From assembly GCF_004210375.1 (NCBI RefSeq), contig NC_134825.1:3534001-3598000 (forward strand): a DNA stretch of 64,000 nucleotides. Reading direction: 5' to 3'. Position numbers and translations under genes: made by a program. Shown here piece by piece: positions 29,847 through 41,321 of this stretch. A model generated the notes under the pieces. It saw only the letters and a list, made by a program, of their open reading frames with translations, did no database searches and had not been told where the DNA came from. Source of the stretch: Tachypleus tridentatus. Taxonomy: Eukaryota > Arthropoda > Merostomata > Xiphosura > Limulidae. How positions within the stretch are numbered: position 1 is the stretch's first letter; every line of letters starts with the position of its first letter.

Positions 29847-30112
29847 CATGCCATGGCCGAGCGCGTTCAGGCATGCGTTCGCAATCTGAGGGTCGTGGGT
29901 TCGCATCCGAGTCGCGCTGAACATGCTCGCCCTCCCAGCCGTCGGGACGCTATAAAGTTACGGTCAATCCCACTTTTCGTTGGTAAAAGAGTAGCCCAAG
30001 AGTTGGCGGTGGGTGGTGATGACTAGTTACCTTCCCTCTAGTCTTACACTACTAAATTAGGGACGGCTAGGACAGACAGCCCTTTGAGCGAATTTCAAAA
30101 ACAAACAAACAC
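29847..30112 (+). mobile_element. SINE family 1, full-length, with 11-bp target duplication
   Basis: A tRNA-like head (CATGGCCGAGCG as A-box region, GGGTTCGCATCC as B-box region) is followed by the conserved body, including GTAGCCCAAGAGTTGGCGGT, and the tail AATTTCAAAAACAAACAAAC. It is flanked by a perfect 11-bp direct repeat, TCTTATCCTGG, at 29836-29846 and 30113-30123. This is the signature of LINE-driven insertion. It lies about 110 bp beyond the end of the satellite. Confidence 0.93.
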
Positions 30113-30123
30113 TCTTATCCTGG

Positions 30124-32636
30124 ACAAGGCAGATATACCGCGGTTGCTATGTTTACTGTTCGTTTTTCTTTATGCTCACTCCTCAGTTATTAGAATTTGT
30201 ATATTTTCCATAAGTATCTAAAAGATAATTAGATTTTGTATTATAATTGGTAAAATATAGCTAGCATCGTGTCGCTTTGTGCGAAATTCAAAACAATAAC
30301 AAAGGCGTGATTAAGTGAAACGACTGTATTCGTTTGATGATCTATTTAATTATTGATTAATAAATTAATACTAAGAAAAAATTAAATAGCATTATAATGG
30401 AGAAAAATAGTTTTAATCAGTTTGAATTTATATTTTATACATTTACTGTATGTCGTTTTAAAACTATAGTTTTTATTAAAGTTTTGAACTAAAAACAAAT
30501 ACAGTACTCAAGGTATAAGGTCATGATATGTTCTCTAACTTCTGTCTTTATTAACAACCTAATCACAGGACAAAAACGGTATTCAGTGTCTGTCCTGTGA
30601 AAGTGGATTTTCCTCGTACTTCGTTGCTTTTTAATTTCGCGCGAAGCTTGTTCTTGTTCTAAAACTAAGCTAAATTAACTTTAGGGATTTGTTGAATTTT
30701 CTTGAATTATTCCTGTGGATGATCTGTTAAAAAGTGATTCTTCAACAGGACAACTGTTTTTGAACACTTAGTGAAACTTTTTTCCAACTCACTCTTAGGT
30801 TCATCTTCCATAATCTTCACTATTTGCTGAAAGAAAAATTATGATTGCCAAGAAATGAAAATCTAATTTTTAATAAAAATGAGATAAACCTGGTATGTAT
30901 TTCAATTTTATTCAAGAAATATAAATAACACATTAACATCTCATTAGTTGGAAAAGTTCTATTCCATTCTTCTTACATGAAAACAATTCCAGTATTGTTG
31001 CACAGGCTTTAATAATAAAACACTGACTGCAAGTTAAAAACAAAATGGAGCAAATAGACCAATCGTATATATTAATACAGGATACCTGGATTTTTTTCTA
31101 TATATTTTGGAGTGAAAACGAGATTTGTATGTAAAAAGGGGCAAAAATTTACTGTAACAATATTTTTGTTAACGATATTCTTGGTTGTAATTAATTTATG
31201 TATATTTTGTTTGTATATAAATTAAAACTTCTTTTATTTATTTGTGGTACTTGAATATGATATATTTAACAATACTTTCCAATACTTATGGATTTGAGTT
31301 ACATTTGACCCACTTGTATATTTTACTATTATTACTGTACACTCTCAAGACATAAAAAGACTTGTATAAGGTTTTCTCATACACAAAACTTGCCATAATT
31401 TGTGGCCAAATACAACTGAATCCAGCATGCATGTAACTCATCCATTCGACTGACCTGATATTGAAAGAGGAATATTTAATAAAGTATCAGATGCATGTAC
31501 ATGAAACATAGCAAGCTTTTAATAAAACATACAAGTCTGTTATGCACAAAAATCTAGATGAGTCACAAAGATATGTCCGCAAATTGATAATTACTGTATG
31601 ACTATGATTAACATATCAAAGCACATGGCAATACTCATGTGAGAAACAAGGTTTCTTTTTTATCATTCTATAATTTCCATATTGTATTTGCACAGCCTCT
31701 GAAATGCATATCTAAAGTTTTTGTAAATACTACCATATACATTACACCTGTTACTTACTTTCCTCTACCATGAAATGTTTCTAAATCAGTGACAAAGGAT
31801 AAAATACATTCATATTTAATAACTGACATCAAATACAAAATACTATATTGAATGGTACTCTCTAAAAAGTAAAAAAATACGAGTTTTGACACCTACACAT
31901 ACAAATAGGCCTAATATGAAAACATTTGCAGGAATAAAGACAATATCTAAAAATACTATAATAAACTTCTAAGACATATGATGAGAACTGAATTGTGTAA
32001 TAATGAGTCTTCAAATACAAAAAAACAAACCATAAAAGAAACAAGAACTGGTTAATTATATTCTTAATGGATGACACTTTCTTAACAAATAAGGACCTAT
32101 ACTTTGGGATGAACAGAAAATTCCTAACTTATTGCTAAGTGTAAAATTTTATTGATAAATGTGCTTTATTCTGTGAAGCTGTTGTACTCCCACAAATCTA
32201 CTCATTTAAGAATATACAACTTAACATTTTAAGAACAGTAAAAAGAGATAAACAGAATTGCAAGTTTTTAATGTATTCTAATTACGTATACCAAAAGTGA
32301 AGATTACATTGCTTATTTATACTTCAGTTTTTCTTACAAAGTGTGAGTCACAGTCCAGACATGATAGAAATGTTTTTTTAACAAGGTATAATAAATCAGA
32401 AGTACATAAAATGAAAATCTTCAGTAAAATTACAACAGCAATGTAATACTGAATAACAATACAGAACATATATAACCCTCAAGGTCTTATCTAGTCAATA
32501 CAATTTTTTGTCACATTTCATGTAAATGTAATTTTACTGATACAGCTTGTTGTTGAGGCAAACAAGATTCAACATGAAGATGCCACAGAAAAGAAGCTGC
32601 ATAAATCTGGATATCTTGTATGGAAACAAAAAAATG
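30124..32636. other. AT-rich intergenic DNA, no gene seen
   Basis: No convincing coding frame. A short family-1 SINE tail fragment lies at about 30261-30300 (CTTTGTGCGAAATTC followed by A-rich sequence). A perfect 10-bp inverted repeat (TCACAGGACA at 30563-30572, TGTCCTGTGA at 30591-30600) with an 18-nt loop could form a hairpin. The rest is low-complexity A/T sequence. Confidence 0.6.
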
Positions 32637-32690
32637 TCAGGATGTTTGAGACAAATGTAATAAGTTAAAGGTGGTGAAGTCTGAGGGTAC

Positions 32691-33529
32691 AGGGTCATTC
32701 CATGTCAAATCATCTACATTTTGGACATTTTCCAGGTGACCCCTTCAGAATGCCTTGAAAACCTTCACATATGCTCATCTACCCATATAATGAAATATTG
32801 CCAAATATTAGATCAATATCTTTAATAGTTTCTGATTTACAGCACTGTAAAATTTAGTTAATTTGTTTTTATTTGTGGCAAATTCGTTTTCGGGCAAACT
32901 TAGCCACTTAAAGCAGCAACAGTAATGGTGGTAGAAAGCTGAAATGTGCTACACTGACTGAATTAATCTCACAGAATTCAAAAATGGTCTCAAACCAAGT
33001 TTATCTCTCTGAGGATTTGCACAGTGAGGCTGTAAACTCACCTGAAAACCAAAAATCATAAAAAACATTGGTTTATTTAAGAAGTCATAGCTCTTAAGAC
33101 ATAATATGATACAAAGCTGAATTTTGTTTTCAAATTTCCTATGACATATCAGTTGATAAATCAGCAATTGTTGTAGTTAAAAGTATGTTAGATCTCCTGT
33201 AAAAAGAATGTAGTTGCATGCAACTTTGTATGATTTAGCTAAAAATAGCCCTACTTCTGGCCTCAGTTTGACCATGTCACCAGTTATTCAGCCTTTTTAG
33301 ATTTTTACCATATATTCTTACATCCCTGAATATGATCTACAAAAACAATCAGGATGGTGTTCAACCTACTTTTTGAGTTATAATGTTTTAAAATATCCTC
33401 TGACCATATGTTGTTTACTTGAAAAAAAAAAACACTTCAATTCAGGTGTGTTACTGTGTGCAAATATATCCATACAATTTTGAAATAATTTATGAATACC
33501 ATTGAAATATTCTAATCAGCCTTTACCAT
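32691..33529 (+). repeat. Left inverted arm of the transposon
   Basis: About 838 bp, whose reverse complement matches 34508-35334. Shared landmarks include GGTCATTCCATGTCAAATCA at the tip, AGCAGC near the CTTAAAG block, GTTGCATGCAACT in the middle and GTGTTACTGTGTGCAAATAT near the inner end. Confidence 0.85.
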
Positions 33530-33577
33530 ATATTCTTACATCTCTGAACATGATCTTAACAAAAATCAAGGTTTTGA

Positions 33578-34083
33578 AAAATAATAAATTATCAAATTTT
33601 AAGTGTCTCTGATATGTACCATTGGGCAAAGAACCACATTCAGGGCATTCAGTTCTTTATGGTCAATCAGGAATCAGTCCTGCAGAATTGTGTAAAGTTT
33701 GATCTACTTGAGCACTATGAAAAACACAAAACTGTGACAGGTATTAGGTCACATCATAGCTTTATTCTACCAACACATTCTATATGAGAAGGTTATCAGA
33801 TGATGATGTGTACACAGTTGTAACTGTTGGTAGTAGCAGTGAAAGTGATGCTACAGCAGCTCAAATAGAATCTAATGATAACAATGACAATTATCAGCCA
33901 CGGAAATATGTGGCATGCTTATACGATCATGAATGGTATATGGGAAACATAAAAGATAGATCAGATGAACATTCCGTTGTGTTGGTGTCATTTATGAAGA
34001 AATCAAGAAACGAACTGTTCTCATGTCCTGCAAGGTCATATAAAGATGAAACTGGATTCCTTTCCAACATATTCTTTGTCTGA
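33578..34083 (+). pseudogene. Transposon-encoded protein remnant, two frames
   Basis: Two overlapping frames look like one broken protein. The first is open from 33578, with an ATG at 33614 and a TGA at 33785-33787. It contains YHWAKNHIQGIQFF and ends in a GIRSHHSFIP segment. The second, 33784-34083 (99 aa), carries a Ser/Asp/Asn-rich linker at residues 5-37 and then RKYVACLYDHEWYMGNI, VLVSFMKK and FLSNIFFV, which resemble a small barrel-like C-terminal domain. I recall this arrangement (W..I..FF, then TR.HHSF.P, an acidic linker, then YVA..YD..WY.G) from transposon-linked ORFs in many invertebrates but cannot name the family. The four-base ATGA overlap fits a frameshift in a decayed gene. 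The N-terminal catalytic part is missing. Confidence 0.6.
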
Positions 34084-34507
34084 TCAGTGCACCTACCTTG
34101 CATGGCAGTAGTGCTCGCCACTATGTTCTAAGTCAAAGTGATCTCAACATAACCAAACTCGAATTTTAGAAATTTATTCAAGCTGTGTGAACAAATCAAT
34201 GTTTATTTGATGTTGTTAAGGCTAATTTATCACCAAAGCAGTTTTTGAAACATTTCACTGTCATGATTATTGCAGTTTGGTGTGACTGTAATCTTTCTCA
34301 GTTATCCCCTGTTGTAGCACTGTCCTTTTTGTGTCTGATTTACCTTTGTGTTTATTATATTATGAATCTTAAATTCAGCCATATCTGCATAACTGTAATG
34401 CATACACAATATATTTGCATTGTCATGTGATCTAACTAGTTATGCCAGTAAACTTGTTCAGAAATGAATTAAATCTTTCTTGTTTCATACAACTTCATTA
34501 TTTAACA

Positions 34508-35334
34508 TTGTGAAAGGCTGGTTACAATATTTCAGTGGGATTCATAATATTCTGACAGGTATTTTTCAAAATTGTATGGATATATTTGCACACAGTAACA
34601 CATCTGAACTGAATTGTTTTTCAATAAAAAATGTATGGTCAGAGGATATTTTAAAAAATTATAACTCAAAAGTAGGTTAAACACCATCCTGATTTTTTTT
34701 GTAGATCATATTCAGAGATGTAAGAATATATGGTAAAAATCTGAAAAGGCTGAATAACTGATGACATGGTCAAACTGTGACCAGAAATAGGGCTATTTTT
34801 AGCTACATCATAAAAAGTTGCATGCAACTACATTTTTTTACAGGAGATCTAACAGACTTTTATCTACAACAATTGCTGATTTTGTTTTCAAATAAGAAAT
34901 TGGAAAACAAATTTCGGCTTTGTATCATATTAAGTCTTAGAGCTATGGCTTCTTAAATAAACCAATTTTTTTTATAATTTTGGGTTTTCAGTTGATGGTA
35001 CAGCCTCACTATACAAATCCTCAGAGAGATAAACTTGGTTTGAGACCATTTTTGAATTCTGTAAGATTAATTCAGTCAGTGTAGCAAATTTCAGCTTTCT
35101 ACCACCATTACTCTTGCAGCTTTAAGCAGCCAAAGTTGCCCGAAAATGAATTCGCCACAAATAAAAAATAAATAATTAAATTTTACAGTGCTGTAAATCA
35201 GAAACTATTAGAGATACTGATCTAATCTTTGGCAATATTTCATTATATGGGTAAATGAGCACATGTGAAATTTTTCAAGGAATTCTGTGGGGGTCACCTG
35301 CAGTCCCCTGGATGATTTGACATGGAATGACCCT
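34508..35334 (-). repeat. Right inverted arm of the transposon
   Basis: Reverse-complement partner of 32691-33529. It ends GGAATGACCCT at 35334. Frames in it are antisense copies of arm sequence and have no coding support. Confidence 0.85.
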
Positions 35335-35459
35335 ACAGTTATCTGATCCTCATCTGAATAACATGAAGTAAAAGAAAGCTGTTGGAAATGCTGAACAAAA
35401 TCTTCCAAAGACACAACAAGTTGAGAAAATAAGTTAAAAAGCAAGAGGCCATACGTCTA

Positions 35460-37639
35460 AGCTCTAAGGTAGAAAATGTAGGACAAAGCCGGCCACTTCC
35501 TGCACAATAACAGCAATGCTGCATATAATAAAATAACTTAAACAGGAAACTAGTTTTGCATTATATTATTTACAAGCCCAATACCAGATCGACTGCATTA
35601 ACTTCATTTACCCCCCATCCTTCTATTAACAAACATTAAAAATGTTAAAATTACTTCAGTAAAGACAAAGTTAATACTCATTTGAGATTTAATATGAAAT
35701 ATTAAGGCATATCATAACACAAACAAGAAACTAATTTTCTAGTATATGATTTGCAACAGCAATATAAGAAGAACTGACAGCTATGATCAGAAAACTTTGA
35801 AATTAAAACAAATTTTTAAAAAAATTCACATTATAAAAATATTCAGCCTAGATCTTATTTATATACATACATATATTTTTGTTCTTTTAACTGTGAAAGA
35901 GATCTTAAGACAGACTTTACAGTAGTTTTAGCACTCAGTTGTTAATTTTATGGGGCTATAAGTATATGTCAGATATTTTAATGAATGTCTTTTATAATAA
36001 TTTTGAAATATTAATACCTGATTCAAAACATCAACAACTAATAAAACTGCTGTAATAGCAGCTAATATAACACAATTTAACAACCATGTATACACATAAA
36101 ACAAAAGAGAAAAATCTTAACCTTTCTGGGTAACAAACTTTTAATACTTAAAAATAAATATGAACCAAGGTATCATTCAATTTACTACTTGTCTTTAAAT
36201 TATAACAGTTTCATGGAATTTTGTCTTTCACTTGTAATGCTGGTCAAGGATAAATACTAAAGGAACAAAGCTAAACATTTTTATCCTTAAATATACATCA
36301 TACATATGACATGTTTAGTTATGTTTTATTCAACCATAGCAAACATGGATTTGTATAAAATTTAAGAAGAATAAGTTTTATCAGAATGATTATATTTTTA
36401 TTTCAAAATATAGCTTAGGGTTTGTATTTAATTATAAGGTCTATGTTTGTAAAACAATATTGGTAGTTTAGCATTAAAACACAGTTGTCAGGGCTAATAA
36501 AACCAAGGCTAGCAAACTCTCTATTACTGTAGAAAACAAGGTTATTTTGAGTATCAAACGTTTTATTTTTTACACTAAAATAAATATAACTGCAATAATG
36601 TCAGTGCAAAAAGAAGAGATAATGAAAATATTTAACATTTCCTTAAATGTTGTTGTTTCTTTATGCTAAGCTACAGAAATAAGCACAACAAATACTGCAA
36701 AATAGTTTTTACAAATAACATTATAACTAAGTGTAAGCTTGTTATGAGTGTTATAAATAAACTGATTTGAACTCTGTTATAGACAAGTATAATGTATTAA
36801 TATCAGATTAAGTAAATGAGGCCTTTTGACTTTCAAGAATGAAATTAATGCAACACCATAATTAGATAACTATCATAAGTGTATTTGTATATATCATCTT
36901 GCATATTTAAATTTGTACTAATTTTGATTAAATATGTTTTACTTGGGGGTTGTTTGCATCAATGGTCATCAGATTTATTGAGTAACAACAGGCAATCTCT
37001 GATATTTTGACAAAAACTGCTATAAGCTTGCATTTGATGTCAGATGGTAGATCTATTATAGTTTTATATTTATCATATCACGATACATAAGCCACAGTAA
37101 GATAAATACATTGCAACACACAAAATCTGTACTACACCTCTAATTAAATGAGGTAAAACAAATATTTTTCAAACAACATACACAATCATTTTAACAAAAG
37201 AACATTTGTGATAATTAATAAGTCATTTACTTGAATTTAACACAGTTCAACCATTCCATCCAAAAAAAAAAAAAAAAGACTTTGAAATTGTTAAATTTAC
37301 AACACTAAAGATGAAACTAACAATTCCTTTTACAGGTTTTCTCTACACTTTCTGCAAGTTGACCTTCTCATAATGTCAGCATATGTACAAAGACACATTG
37401 ATTCCACTCCACTCCTACGTCACTGACATGTATTTTCATCAGCTAAAACAAATTTTTAATTTTTCTGAAGGTTTGCTCAACTATTTTCTACACTGCCAAA
37501 AAACTCAAAATATTTCCACAATACTAAACTAAAGAGCATCAAATGCCTTCAAATTTGAGGTACTGGAATTTCATTTTAACGTAAGCATTTTCCAATTTGC
37601 TTACACAAACTGAAATTATATTGGTGACAAATATGCGAC
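35460..37639. other. AT-rich non-coding stretch
   Basis: No supported gene. The sequence is A/T-rich, with an A-run at about 37261-37277. A short minus-strand frame at about 37330-37435 reads SGVESMCLCTYADIMRRS and CRKCREN and is cysteine-rich, but it has an in-frame stop just upstream and no recognisable family. Confidence 0.5.
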
Positions 37640-38415
37640 ACATAATTTTCTCATTCAAAGGAATATTTTGACTGTAAGTGTTCTGATAAGGTATGCTTAA
37701 GCAGCTTAAATTATCCTTGTTCTTTCTTTACATTCAGAAGGGGACATAAATCAGGTATGTCTTTATAGAAATGTTTTCACTTCTCACTAGCTTCAAGACT
37801 TTCACCTAAGCACAGTCCAGAATCTGAACTGGCTCACAGAAGTGCTACATGTATAGTGTGGCTAGGAATGTCACACTGTACATGGTTGATAAACTCCACT
37901 AAAAAACACAGCATTGGGAATGTGTTATACAGGCCACAGTAAAAAGGTCCTCATGGTCTTTACTTGAAAATCAATGAGGCAGAATGAAAATCCATCAAAG
38001 TGCAAATTAATGTTACACTCTACACTAGATATACCCATTGCCTATTGGGATATACCCTGTGCAATCTACGTGCAACTATCATATTTTGGAACAAAACCTT
38101 TTATTTTATGACGACTTATAGATAAACAGCTATTGGAGATTAAAATTTAAAATATATTTTACAATATTCATAACTGTATTATGTATTACTTTATAAAATG
38201 TTACATCACATTTATATACATTATTATATACCTAATAAGAGAGTGTACTAATTCTCAGTTGATAACACTTAACCATACCTGCTTTATGTCCTTTCTGTCG
38301 CATTTACTTCAGGATATTCAGAAGTGAATGTAAATAAAGATTAAGAATTGTTTAAGCTGCTTAAGCATACCATATCAGAAGACTTATAGTCTCAATATTC
38401 TTTTGAAGTAATTAA
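37640..38415. mobile_element. Foldback-like element with inverted ends
   Basis: Left arm about 37640-37762 and right arm about 38274-38415 are inverted copies. They share GGTATGCTTAAGCAGCTTAA, TTTACATTCA and GGACATAAA..CAGGTATG, and the similarity extends outward through GAATATT. The spacer of roughly 510 bp has no gene. The structure fits a non-autonomous foldback element or MITE, or a local inverted duplication. No clean target duplication was identified. Confidence 0.6.
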
Positions 38416-38491
38416 AAAGGTTTGGATGTGAACATATATATAGATCTTCATTATAGACAGAACTATTTCCAAAATAACATCACTCTTGCAG

Positions 38492-38548
38492 GAAAGGATG
38501 GATATTGCCACACTGTCTTTAACTGACTCTGATCTCCATGCCCTGTGA
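38492..38548 (+). pseudogene. SAM-domain-like fragment
   Basis: After an acceptor-like CTCTTGCAG, 18 codons read ERMDIATLSLTDSDLHAL before a stop. This resembles the middle of SAM domains of the Bicaudal-C/ankyrin-SAM type, where a D-hydrophobic-LTLTDxDLxELG stretch is usual. The expected continuation is absent. It may be an exon remnant or a chance match. Confidence 0.25.
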
Positions 38549-39143
38549 AGGAAAAGATGTTTCTCTCTTTAGATTCTGGAAAAATGCAGCTTCAGTGAAA
38601 GCATCATCCACACATTGTTTCTTTACAAACAAAGGAAAACCATGAAGAAGAATGAAAACTTGTAACATAGTCAGTGTAATCCATTAAGACAACACAGTAG
38701 CAAAAAAGTTCAATAAAAATGAAATGATGTTCACAAACTAATTAGTTGTGAACAAAGATGAGAACAGTTATGTCTAATCAATCCCTAGTAAACTTAAACT
38801 TTTGAAAGTGTCTACCAATTTTCAACTTAGAATTAAAATTTAAAAGAATTACTCAAAATTCCTAATGAATTTTTTTTTCTGTAAATTTATGGACATCATT
38901 TACAAACATCTCCTTTGAAAAACTAATTTTTCCAAATTTATTTCCAATACCAGTGCTTCAAAATCATATACATTTTCTCTTATACTCCTAGCATTACAAC
39001 AGTAATAATCAAGTCTATCCTTTTCTACTACTTCTGTACTAACTTTAGTGCTAATTTTTTATTCTTTTTGTGTTAAGTTTCTTCTGGCCCTCACCACTGT
39101 TTAGTTTTAGTTTAAAACCTCCTTTATAGCTGAGTTAATAGTC

Positions 39144-39347
39144 TTAGAAAACAAGCCAGCTGCTACAGTATTTAAATGTAAACCACCCATTCCAAAAAAC
39201 TCCCTTCTTCCGATGAACTTGATCGATACAAGTCCAGTCGTTTATATGCAAAAACGGCTCGTTTGGGCTGAGAAAACACTTTACATAGAAGAGCGAACAA
39301 CGTTTCGACATTCTTCGGTCATCGTCAGGTTCAGTCGGTCTGCTCAT
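39144..39347 (-). other. Open frame in a repeat tail with hammerhead-like core
   Basis: A 67-codon frame on the minus strand starts MSRPTEPDDDRRMSKRC and contains FYVKCFLSPNEPFLH. I believe the underlying DNA, CTGACGATGACC...TCGAAACGTT (39302-39328, minus), belongs to a repeat tail rather than a host gene. CUGACGA and CGAAAC match the conserved core boxes of hammerhead ribozymes, which are known in Penelope-like retroelements, but the intervening stem is weak. A related motif lies at about 46315-46365. Function is not established. Confidence 0.4.
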
Positions 39348-39486
39348 CCTTACAGTTTACTTACTGAAACCTAAACCTAACATTTAACCCTAGTGACCTA
39401 CTTATAACTTCATTTACACAGTTAATTCTTGGTTATACTCTCCACCTGTTCTCCCACATAGCATAATCTAATTATTTTGTCCTCAT

Positions 39487-39726
39487 TTACCAACAGATTA
39501 TTCTAACCACATATCTTGTCGATAAATCACCTACAACTTCCATATCCTTCTCTGATCCTTTTGTTTTCATTTTCTCCAACAGTTCATATGCAGAATCCAA
39601 ATTCTGAAATTTCTTTGTCAACATAATAGGTTCATAACAAGTAAATTCATTAATTTTTACTCTAATACTAATAGCACTCTTTCTATCATCCTGAAAGTCA
39701 CTATCATCTGATATACCCCTTTCATA
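39487..39726 (-). other. Unassigned open frame, coding-like
   Basis: Seventy-nine sense codons on the minus strand lie between stops, with contents such as ISDDSDFQDDRKSAI, YEPIMLTKKFQNLDSAYELL and GDLSTRYVV. Charge distribution and lack of low complexity look protein-like. The frame has no N-terminal ATG and ends about 160 bp upstream (in minus sense) of the hammerhead-like tail. A retroelement protein remnant is a reasonable guess, and a host exon is the alternative. Confidence 0.3.
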
Positions 39727-39904
39727 TTAATAAATTATTCACCCTCTGACTACTGCTTCCATTTCCCATAATCTACAATTCTTTTTATTGCCTCTAACTT
39801 CTCCAAAATTCTACATAAAACTCGTATACCTGCGCCACTAATTTTCTTTAGTACGTAGCGACCTAGCATATCTTGGTGCTTAAGATACTAGGCTTGTACT
39901 CTTG

Positions 39905-40025
39905 AGCGGCTAAAATGGGATTTACCGACTTTATAACGTCCTTTTGAATGAAAGAATACACACTAGTAAGGATAAAAGAGCGAGCATGTTATGTAACGGG
40001 TAAATTCGAACTCCCAATTCTTTGT
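39905..40025 (-). mobile_element. SINE family 1, degraded fragment
   Basis: The minus-strand match includes GGGATTTACCGACTTTATAA (body), AGAGCGAGCATGTTATG and a degenerate B-box region AAATTCGAACTCCC. Both ends are missing and an insertion interrupts the body, so this is an old copy. Confidence 0.6.
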
Positions 40026-40920
40026 TAATATTTATCCAATTTTTTTCTTTTAATGTCTTGTGGGAAAACACTCATTAAAAAAAATAACATATGTGTATTG
40101 TCACCTGCATATTTTCTACGGCTGTGATTGGGCATCTACTTAGTAGAATTTAACAATGACTTTCAAGTAATGATGTCAATACTGATTATACTACAGAGTA
40201 TCTTAGCAACGTTAAACGTAGAGAAAAGAATTTCGGAAAGTTAGTGAAGAACAAGAAGCCTAAAAAATATTGATATTTCGTCTTATAAAAAGAGAAGTAA
40301 GATATTATAATGGAATTAACATTAAAAATTATTATTTTTGCTTAATTATATTTGCTGTCAAAACCCAACCCAAATGTATGAAAAATTTATTTTATCTCTT
40401 AAAAATGTGAAAAACATGTACTATTATATCCAGAAACGAAATAATACAGCAGTTCCTTTACACAACTTGTTTCCAACCGAAAACCCTCAGTCACTGCTTC
40501 TGTTTAAATACGATTGGAGAGGCTAAAGCGATACAATTGTATCTGTAGGAAATAAAATCATAATATAAAACTAATACAGATGTCCTTTTAATTTGGGTTG
40601 TACGAGTTCTTGATAGGGGCCATTTACAATGTAATACTGTATACTAGAAAGAAAATTTATGGAAATGAAACCAGCAAGAAATCGTTGTACTGATTCATGA
40701 TGAGGAAAAACCCACTTGAGAAAAATGTATTCAAAAGTCGGCTGGTATTGGTATTAACACTTTAATTGAAATGAAGTACAGTTTGAGTTCCTCTTCCCCC
40801 CAAAGTAAGTTATGGGCTGCTGAATTATGTGAGCATGAATAAAAGTGTTGTATCTTTTCGCTTCAAGACAAACAAACACAGCTATTTTATAACAGAAGTT
40901 CAAAGTTACTTCTGTTGACA
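40026..40920. other. AT-rich intergenic DNA
   Basis: Nothing supportable. A 62-codon plus-strand frame at 40338-40526 shows no recognisable motif. Confidence 0.5.
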
Positions 40921-41027
40921 TGTTTTTTCATAATCCTTTAGACATGGTTTCTAGTCTTTTGTGTTAATTTGGATGAAAATATTCAAATTAATCAAAGATG
41001 TTGGCCGTGAGTATAAAGCAGATATAA
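40921..41027 (+). repeat. Direct repeat flanking a SINE, copy A
   Basis: About 107 bp matching 41322-41425 in the same orientation, with shared landmarks TCTAGTCTTTTGT, GGATGAAAAT and CAAATTAATCAAAGATGTTG. The two copies bracket a SINE, so this is a local tandem duplication rather than a target-site duplication, which would be under about 20 bp. Confidence 0.85.
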
Positions 41028-41305
41028 GTTTGTTTTCGTCTTTGAATTTCGCGCAAAGCTACTCGAGGGCTATCTGCGCTAGCCGTCCCTAATTTAGCAG
41101 TGTAATACCAGAGGGAAAGCAGTTAGTCATCACCACCCACCGCCAACTCTTGTGCTACTCCTTTACCAACGAATAGTGGGATTGACTGCCACATTATAAC
41201 GCACTCATGGCTGGGAGAGCGAGCATGTTTGGTGCGACCGAGATTCGAACCCGCGACCCTCGGATTACGAGTCAAACGCCTTAACACACTTGGCCATGCC
41301 GGACC
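41028..41305 (-). mobile_element. SINE family 1, near full-length
   Basis: On the minus strand it has the head GGTCCGGCATGGCCAAGTGT, TACGAGT..CTCGTAATCC-type anticodon arm sequence, the B-box GGTTCGAATCTC, the body with GTTGGCGGTGGGTGGTGATG, and the tail AGCTTTGCGCGAAATTC followed by an A-rich end. The bases at the anticodon position read CGT, a threonine-type head. No short target duplication is visible next to it. Confidence 0.9.
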
Positions 41306-41321
41306 AATTACCCTATTGGAA

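Larger units (their letters stand above)
32691..35334. mobile_element. DNA transposon with very long inverted repeats
   Basis: The element begins AGGGTCATTCCATGTCAAAT and ends with the reverse complement. Inverted arms run about 32691-33529 and 34508-35334, roughly 830 bp each and clearly similar along their whole length with scattered differences. A 2-bp AC flanks both sides (32689-32690 and 35335-35336), a possible target duplication. The core holds a broken transposon-type ORF. Within the left arm a stretch around ATATTCTTACATC is repeated (about 33310 and 33530). The superfamily is not certain. Arm divergence shows it is not recent. Confidence 0.85.
32637..35456 (-). pseudogene. Possible terminal exon interrupted by a transposon
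   Basis: On the minus strand an acceptor-like stretch (polypyrimidine ending CTTAG) is followed by an open frame at 35456-35335. Removing the transposon at 32691-35334 and one copy of a 2-bp duplication continues the same frame through 32688 to a TGA at 32637-32639. That gives 57 residues in all. Residues 12-20 read QLVVSLEDF and the stretch SDEDQITV spans the insertion point. I do not recognise the protein. In-frame continuity across the empty site is the only evidence that this was coding; it could be chance. If it is a gene, upstream exons would lie above 35.5 kb and I did not find them. Confidence 0.3.

Noticed and set aside
32949-33167. 72-codon minus-strand frame
   Set aside because: It lies within the left inverted arm and is not open in the right arm.
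39366-39394. CCTAA-like telomeric repeats
   Set aside because: Only three or four imperfect units; too short and irregular for telomeric DNA.
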